Below are positions 1-9,000 of a stretch of DNA of 64,000 bases, in pieces. The notes under the pieces are model-generated. The model saw only the letters and a program-made list of their open reading frames with translations. It made no database searches and had not been told where the DNA came from. The stretch's first letter is position 1, and each line of letters starts with the position of its first letter. This stretch comes from Bradyrhizobium ontarionense (GTDB lineage Bacteria; Pseudomonadota; Alphaproteobacteria; Rhizobiales; Xanthobacteraceae). Where the stretch lies: positions 3,906,001 to 3,970,000 of the forward strand of contig NZ_CP088156.1 of assembly GCF_021088345.1 (NCBI RefSeq), read 5' to 3'. A program made the translations under genes and the position numbers.

Positions 1-3000
1 TGCGGAGCGTGGCTTGGAGTTCCGCGATGCGGGTCGTCAGGGCCATAGAGGTGATAGCGGCCCGGAAAACTGGTGGCGTTGGCCTGTTGGTAGGAGCCGC
101 CGCTGCTGCCATTGCCGCCGACGGCTTGATCGTGCCTGAACGCCACGCCGCTGAGGGTCACTGACGCGCTAGACCCGATGAACAAGCCGCCGCCGGCGCC
201 GAGGCCGCCGCCATTGCCGCCTTGGAGCGAGGTGAAACCTGGCGAGCTGCCATCGCCGCCGCGCGCGACGAAATCGGCGATGGTGAGGTCATCGATCTCG
301 GCGCTGCCCGATTCCAGATCCAATCCGGCATAGGTGGGAACGCCGTTGACCGCACCGCTGATCGTGTGGTGCTGGCCCTGGATGGTCAGGGTGTCGCCGG
401 ACGCCAGCTTGATCGCGGGCAGCACCAGATCGATCGAGAAATCAGTGCTGATGTCGATCTCGTAGTGCTGGTTGGTCCGGGACAGCGCACCGCCAACGCT
501 GATCTCGTTGATCACGCGCGCGAGCTGGGCTGCCGATGCGACATGGAACACCGGCACTTCGTCGAGCACGACGATCGTGCCGCCGCTGTTATCGGATACC
601 ACGGCGAATCCATCGGGCGCCTGCAGCGACGGATCGAAATGGATCGTGGCGACGACGGTGATGCCGTCGGCTCCGACCAGCGAGAGCAGACCATTGCTGA
701 AGCTGCCGACAGCCGTTGCGGAGATCGAGGCAAGGTCGATCGCATCGCCGGCTCCGAAACCGTGGATGACGGCGCTCGGCATCGCACCGGTGATCTTCAG
801 CGTCTGATCGCCAGTGCCGAAATTGATCGATCCCGTGCCGTTCAAACCGCCGTTGAAGTCGGCCTCATTGGTCCCGTCGCCAAAGTTGAACGAGCCGCTC
901 AGCGTGACAGCGCCGCTGAAGACGGCCGTGCCGTCATGGAAACCAAGATGGATCGTGCCGTTATCGTTGATCGTGCCGGACAGCGTGACGGAATATGCAA
1001 GGAGCAGGTCGCCATTGTCCGTGACCGGCCCGCTGCTAACATTGCCATGGCCCGCGAGCTTGAGGGTCGCGCCGGCTTCGATCGTGGTGCCGCCGGAATA
1101 GGTATTGGCCGCGTCGAACTCGACGATGCCCGCCCCTTTGATGTCGACCGCACCGCGCCCGCCATTGCCGCCCTGATCGGCGATCACGTCGGCGACCGTC
1201 ACCGTCGCGCCGGAAAGCGGCGCGAACGTCAGCGTTTCGTTGCCCTGGAGGAAGATGCCGCTGCCGAGGCCCTGGCCGGCGCCGGGCATGTCGTACAACT
1301 GATGGGCCGCCTGGATGGCGCCCGCGGCGCCTCCGGCCACGGCGCCGCCGGACAGCGACCCGCTCTCGAGGATCAGGGTGCCGCCTTCCTGGACGAAGAC
1401 CCCGCCGCCGGCACCGAGCCCGCCGCCGCCAACATTGCCGATCTTTGACTGATAATACCCGCCGGCACGATAGGCGAAGGAGACGCCGCCGTTGCCGGCA
1501 CCAAATCCTCCGAGGCCATCGTGACCGCGGAGCCCGCCGCCGCCGCCGCCGCCGCCGAAGCCGCCATTTCCGCCGGCAGCGTTCTCGCCGTTGCCGTAGC
1601 TGGCAGTGTTCGTGTTGAAGCCGCCACCAGCCCCGCCGCCGCCGCCGAAGCCGCCCTGTGCACCGGTGGTTCCGGCTTCCGCGGGGGCCTTAAAGGCGCT
1701 GCCGCCGCCGCCGCCACCACCAAATGCGCCGGAGGCCGGGGACGATCCGCGATACGACGTCCCTCCTGCGCCGCCGCCGTCCGGAAGATTCGACAGGCCT
1801 GGGCCGCCGCCGGCGCCGCCCGCATAGCCCCAGCCGGAAAAGACGCTGTAGTGATTGAGATGGTACACCCCGGTCGTGGAGCCAGCGGCGCCATCGATGC
1901 CCATGCCGCCGCCGCCCGCACCACCTTGATAAATCCGGCCGGCCGGGTTCACGCCGCCGCCGTCGCCGCCGTGGGCGGCGTTGTCGAGGAAGGTCACGTT
2001 GGCGATGGTCGCCGACGCGCCGGCCGCGACGAACAGGCCGCCGCCGAGCCCGGCGCCGCCGCCACCACCGCCAATGCCGCCGTCGCCGCCCTGCGCCAGC
2101 GTGTGCGCGATCGCGAGGTTCTGAATTCTCACATTGCCGGCATAGTCGAAGAAGCCGCGATGGGCATTGGCGCCGTCGAGCGTGAAGCCGGCGCCGTCGA
2201 TCAGCAGCGAGCTGCCGGTGTCGAGGTTGATCGCGGCGAGTTGCGCGGAGGCCGAGAGCGAGGCGAGGGAAATGTCGCTGGCGAAGTGGATCGTATAGGC
2301 GACGTTCTTCGCGTAGGACGTGCCGCCCTGGCTGATCGCGGTCAGCGCTGCGTTGAGATCTGCGGCGGAGCTGACGTTGAAGCTGGTCTGGATGGCGACG
2401 ACCTTGGTGCCGCCCTGGCCGTCGCTGGTCACGCCGAACGGCCCGAGCGTCTGCGCCGGATCGAAATGCAGGGTCGCGACCGCAGTGCCGCCGGCGTCCT
2501 TCAACGTCACGACATTGTTCGCACCGACCACGGCCGTTGTCGCTACCACCGACCGGAGGTCGATGACGTCGCCATTGGCGAAGCCCGTGATGGTCTGGGT
2601 CGGCACGCCATGCTCGAACACGGCCGTCCCGCCCGAGGTCCCGAAATTGATCGTGCCGTTGCCGGTGATCGATCCGGCGAAATCGGCGTTCGCGGCATTG
2701 ATGGTGACGGTGCCGTTGTTGACGACCGTGCCCTGGAAGATCGCGGACGCGTTGATGTTCAGCGCGCCGTTGTCGGTGACTCCGTTCGCGAACGTCGTCG
2801 CGGCGTTGACGTTCAACGTGGCGTTGTCGGTGACCGTGCTCGCGAAGGTGGTGACCGCATTGACGTTGAGAACGCCGCTGTCGGTGACCGCGCCGGCAAA
2901 GGTCGTTGCCGCGTTGACGTTAAGAACGCCGCCGTCGCTGACCGTGCTGGCAAACGTCGTCGCCGCATTGACGTTGAGGATGCCGTTGTCGGTGACCGCG

Positions 3001-6000
3001 CCCGTTCCCAGGCCGCCGGCGGCATCGATGTCGAGCGTGGCGCCGGCATCGACGATGGTCGCGCCGACATAGCTGTTGGCAGCGGTGAAATGCACGTTGC
3101 CGGCACCGGAGATCTCGACATTGCCGGTGCCGCCATTGCCATGCTGATCGGCGATGACGTCGGCGATCGTCAGATCGTCGCCAGACGCCGGCGCGAAGGT
3201 GACCGTCTGGTTGCCCTGGATGAAGATGCCGGAGCCGAGCGCCTGCCCGTTTTGCGCCGACGTACCGACGTTCCCTGCGGCACCGCCGGCAACGGTTCCT
3301 CCGGACAGCGAGCCACCGCCGACAATGAGGTGTCCGCCTTCCTGGACGAAGATATCGCCGCCGGCGCCGAGGCCGCCGCCACCGGAGCCGAGCAGGACGG
3401 AGTTGACCTTGCCACCACCAGCGCCGCCGCCATAGCCGCCGGCACCGCCAGAATATCCGCCGCCGCCACCGCCGCCGAACCCACCGGCGCCGCCGGTGCT
3501 GTGCAATTGGGCCGAGCCGCTCGCCCCGCCACCGCCGCCGCCGCCGAAGCCGCCATTGCCGCCGTTGGAGCCCACCCTCGAGATATGATCGACCGAACCT
3601 TGGGGGGTGCTCTCCCTGCTGTTTGCATAGGCATAGAAGCCGCCGCCGCCGCCGCCGCCGAACCCGCCCATCCCGGCCGCCGTGTAGCTGCGAAGGCTTC
3701 CGCCGGTCCACGCGCCGCCGGCACCGCCATGCACGAGACCTGGCTGTCCGGGAACGTTGAGCCCGATACCGCCCCCGGAGGTGCCGTTCACCGCTGTTGC
3801 GACGTAGCCATGGCCGTTCGGGGCCGAGTAGTCGTGCCGATATTGTCCGGCGTTGGCACTGGCGGCCGATCCCATGCCGCCGCCGCCGGCCCCCCAGTTA
3901 GCGCCACCATCGAGGCCACCGCCCTTGCCGCCGACCGCCCTGTCGCCGCTGAAGCTGACGTCGCTGATCGACACCGTGGCGCCGGTTGCAACGAACAGGC
4001 CGCCACCCAATCCGGCGCCACCGCCACCACCCTGTGTCCCGCCGGCGCCACCCTGCGCCAGCGTGTGATTGATGGCGAGATGGTCGATGGTGACATTGCC
4101 ACCGTACACGAACAGGCCGCGATAGGCGTTGCCGCCATCCAGCGTGTGTCCTCCGCCGTGGATGACGAGCGAGCTGCCGCTCGCCAGATTGATCGCAGTC
4201 AGATCGGCGCCGAGCGAGGCAATCGAAATGTCGGCGGCGAGCTCGATCGAGTAGCTGGTGTTGGCGGCGGCCGCCGAGCCGCCCTGGCTGACGGCCAGCA
4301 GCGCCGCATTGAGCTCGGCCGCGTTGTGGACGGTGTAGACGTTGGCCGGCTTGATCAGGGTGCCGCCGGCGCCGTCACTCGTAGCCGCGAAGCCATAGGT
4401 GGCGCCGCCGAAATGCAGCGTCGCGGTGTTGACGCCGTCGGTCACCGTCAGGATGCCGGTGGACGCGTTGAACGATTGCGAATACTGCGCGGAATTGTGG
4501 TTGATACCCGCGAGGTCGATCGTATCGGTCGCGCCGCTGAAGCCGGTGATGGTGCCGGCGAAGCTGGCGGGATGATCGATCTTCAGCGTGCCCGACGAGC
4601 CGCTGAACGTGATCGTCTGCCCGGTGCCGACATTGCCGCCGAACTCGACCGTGCCGTTGCTGTCGACGATCACGGCGCCCGACCCGGTGACGTTGCCGGC
4701 CACCAGCAGCGTGCCGCCGCCCTCCGCCTTCAGCGTGCCGGAATTGGTGACGTTGCCGGCGAGATCGAGCGTGCCGGCCTTGGCGTCGATCATTCCGGTG
4801 TTGGTCAGCGCCGTCGAGATCGCCGTGGTGCCGCCGCCGGTCTTCTCATAGCTGCCGGCGACATTGACCGTGCCGGTGCCGGCGCTGGAGGAAATGTTGA
4901 AGGCGGTGCCGCTGGCGGACGCATCGGTAAAGGTGACGCCGGCGTCGATCTTGAGCACCGCGCCATTGTTGAGACGCAGCGTATCGCCGGAAAACGCCCC
5001 GCTCTGCGCGGAGCCATGCAGCTCGAGCGTCCGGCCGTCGAGCGTGAAGGTCTCGTTGCTGGCATCGAAGAACGTCGCCAGGCCATTGACGACCGTGGTG
5101 CCGCTGCCGCTCTCGGTGCCGCCGGTGAACGTCGCGCCGTTGGCGTCGGTCAGCGCCCCCGTGCCGGACAGCGTGCCGGCGGACTGGCTCAGGCTGTGGA
5201 TGGTCTCGGAGACGACGCCGAGATCGAGATTGCTGGTGATGACGAAGTCGCTGCTGACGGCGACGTTGACGGCCATCCCGGCCGTGGTCAGGCTGCCGTC
5301 GGTCGCGGTGACCGTAAAGCTCGCGGCGGGGTTTTGCGTCGCGTCGTGAACGAAGATCACCTGCCCCGACGCGAGCTGGGTCTGGGTGAAGCTGGTGACG
5401 GCGACACTGGGCGCGCCCGACAGCGCGACGTAGCCGTGCACGGTGCTGCTGACGTTGAACGTGAGCTGGCTGACCGTATTGTCGATATCAGTGACGTTCA
5501 GGTCGGCAGTGGTGATCGCCGTCGACGTTCCCTGCAGCAGCGCGACTGACGCATCGCCGGAGAGCACCGGCGCATCATCGGTGCCGGCGATGGTGATCGT
5601 GACGACCTGCGTGCTGCCGCCGGTCGTGGTGACCGTGAAGGTGTCGGTGAGAACCGCGCCCGCATTGAGCGCCTGGACCGCCGAATTGCTGTTGTTCAGC
5701 GTGTAGGTCCAGACCCCGGATGACCCCAGAGTGTAGGTGCCATAACCGCCGGCGCTGGCCGTGGCGGCAGCGACGGCGACGAAAGCGCCCTCTGCGACCG
5801 TCAGCGTTCCGGTGGCAACCGGCGTCCCCGGCGTGCCGTTGTTGACGCCGCCGGCCTCGGTCACCGCGCCGCTGATCGCGCCCGTCACCACGGCCGTATC
5901 GTGGGCGCCGTTGATGGTGATCGTCACCACCTGCGCGGTGCCGTCGATGGTCGTCACCGTGAACGTATCGGTCAGCGTCGCACCGACGTCGAGCGCCTGC

Positions 6001-9000
6001 ACCGTGGGATTGCTGTTGTCGAGCACATACGTCCACACGCCACCCGAGGTCATGGTGTAGGTGCCGTAGCCGCCGGCGCTGGCCGTTGCCGTCCCGACCG
6101 CCGCGAAAATGTTGGCCGGATTGTCGACATCGGTATCGGTCAGCGTGCCGGTCGCGGTCGGCGTTCCCGGCGTGCCGTTGTTGATGCCGCCTGCCTCGAT
6201 CACCGAACCGCTGATGGTGCCGGACACCACGGCCGTGTCGTTGGCGCCATTGATGGTGACCGTCACCACCTGCGCGGTGCCATCGATGGTCGTCACCGTG
6301 AACGTGTCGGTCAGAACAGCGCCGGCGTTGAGCGCCTGCACCGCAGGATTGCTATTGTCGAGCGCATACGTCCACACGCCACCCGAGGTCATGGTGTAGG
6401 TGCCGTAGCCGCCGGCGCTCGCCGTTGCCGTCCCGACCGCCGTGAACGTGTCGGCGGGATTGTCGACGTCGCTGTCGGTCAGCATGCCGGTCGCGGTCGG
6501 TGTTCCCGGCGCGCCGTTGTTGATGCCGTCCGCCTCGGTCACCGAACCGCTGGTGCTGCCCGACACCGCCGCGGCGTCGTTGGCGCCGTTGATGGTGATC
6601 GTCACCACCTGCGCCGTGCCGTCGATGGTCGTGACCGTGAACGTGTCGGTCAGAACAGCGCCGGCGTTGAGCGCCTGAACCGCGCTGTTGCCGTCATCGA
6701 GATGGTAGGTCCATGCCCCGCCTGCGGTCATGGTGTAGGTGCCGTAGCCGCCGGCGCTCGCCACAGGCGTCGCGACCGCGCTGAAAGTATTGGCGGGATT
6801 GTCGACGTCGGTATCGGTGAGCACGCCGGTCGCGGTCGCTGTTCCCGCGATCGCATTGTTGACGCCGCCGGCCTCGGCGACCGAGCCGCTGCTGACGCCC
6901 GAGATCACGGCCGGGTCGTTCACCGCCGTGACCGTGATGCTGACGGTCGCGGTGCCGGAATCGGCGAGGCCGTCATTGGCCTTGTAGGTGAAGCTGTCGA
7001 CGCCGTTGTAGTCGGCAAACGGCGTGTAGGTGAACGAGCCGTCTTGATTCAGCGCAAGCGTGCCATGGGTGGGGCCATCGACCAGGATGGCGCTGAGCGC
7101 GTCGCCCTCGGCATCGTGGTCGTTGCCGAGCACGCCTGCGTTCTGGATCGTTAGCGCAGTGTCCTCGGCCGTCGTGTAGCTGTCAGCGACCGCCACCGGC
7201 GCGTCGTTGGTGCCGTTGATCGTGATGGTCACGGTCTGCGGCGCGCTGGTCCCGGTGCCGTCACTGACGTCGACGGCATAGGTGAGCGTCAACGTCTGGC
7301 CCTGCTTCAGGAAGTCCAGATCCGCGGCGCCGGGCTGGTAGGTCCAGGCGATGCCGGTGGTGCCGCCATTCGACAGGTGTCCGGCATTGTCGAACGACAA
7401 AGCCGCGCTGTCGATCAGCGCAGCCGCTCCGGCCGGCAGCGTGAAGACGTGGCCGTCCAGCGCGACGGTCGGCGCGCCCGCGACCGACGCGGTCAGCGTG
7501 TCGCCGACGTCGCGATCGGTGACCGCAATCGTGCCGCCCAGCGAGATCGTCTGGGCGTGGGCATCGCCTGCTTCGTCGACCGCGGCCGCGCCGCCGGTGA
7601 TGCTCGGCAGGTCATTGGTGCCGGTGATGGTGATCGCGATGGTCTGCGTGCCGCTGCCGGTGAGCCCGTCGTTGACCGCGACGGTGTAAGTCAGCACGAG
7701 CTGCTGTCCTTCCCGCAGGAAATCGAGATTGGCAGCCGAGGGATCGTAGCTCCAGCCGATGCTCGCTGCGCCGCCGTTCGATGCAACTCCATTCTGGAAC
7801 GACAGCGCGTGATCGATCAGCGCGGCGGCCCCCGCCGGCAGTGAAAAGGCGTGGCCGTCGAGCGTGACGGCGGGGGAGCCGATGACGGAGGCTGCCAGCG
7901 CGTCCCCGACGTCGCGGTCGGTCACACCGAGCGAGCCGGTGATCGGCGCGATGTCCTGTGCGGAGGCATCGGCAGCTTCGGTCACGGCGCCCGAGCCACC
8001 GGCCGTCAACACCGGCGCATCCTCGGTGCCGGTGACCGTAACCGTCACGTTCTGCGTCGCCTGTCCGCCATGACCGTCGCTGACCGTCACGGCATAGACC
8101 TCGGTGACGGTCTGGCCGGCTCGCAAGAACTGAACGCTGTTGTCGTCGACCTGGTAGGTCCACGCGACCTCGCCACCAAGACCATGGCTCGTCTCGGCGG
8201 TCAGTTGCGGGCTCATCGTCCCCAGCGCAACGCCTCCAGCGTTGCTGGAGCTGACGAGGGCGACCGAGACGCTGTACGTGTCGGTCAGATCGACATCGCC
8301 GAAGCCGATGACGCCGCCGGCCTGCAGCTGTCCGTGCGCATCGACAGCGCTGTCCTCGGTCACTGCGCCCGTCGTCTGAGCGGCGGTGATCACGGGGGCG
8401 TCGTTGGCGCCAGTGATGGTGACGCTGACGTCGCGGCTCACCGTTCCGCCATGGCCATCGCGCACCGTGACCCGGTAGGTCTCGACCACGCTCTCGCCCG
8501 CGGCCAGGAACTGCACCGCGCTGTTGTCGACGTGGTAGCTCCACGCCGCCTCGCCACCGACGCCATTGACCGTATCGGTGGCGATCAGTGCGCTCATGGT
8601 TCCGAGCGCCACGCCGCCGGAAGCGGTCGTGTTCAGCAGCGTGGCCGAGGTGGAATGCGCATCGGAGTAATCGAGGTCGACGAAATCGAAGCTGCCGCCA
8701 GCATGCACCTGTCCCTGCGCATCAACAGCGACATCCTGCGTCACCGAGGCCGCGGTCTGTGCCGCGCCGATGGTGGGCGCGTCGTTGGTGCCGGTAATGG
8801 TGATGGTGAGCGGCTGGCTGCCGACGCCTGCCGTCCCGTCGGTGACGTCTGCGAGATAGGTGATGGTCAGCGTCTCGCCGGAGGCCAGCCAGTCCAGGTT
8901 GGCCGCGGCCGGATGATAGGTCCATGTCAGCGTGTTGGCGCCGCCGCTGATCGTGGTCGTGGCGCTGTCGAACGAGATCGCTGCCGCATCGCGCAACGCG

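Noticed and set aside
1521..5549. Long open frame on the plus strand (over 1,300 codons), and similar ones at 222-1448, 5901-7154 and 7851-9380
   Set aside because: These are antisense shadows of the left giant gene. They have arginine/alanine/glycine-rich compositions and match no family, whereas the minus strand has clear VCBS domains.
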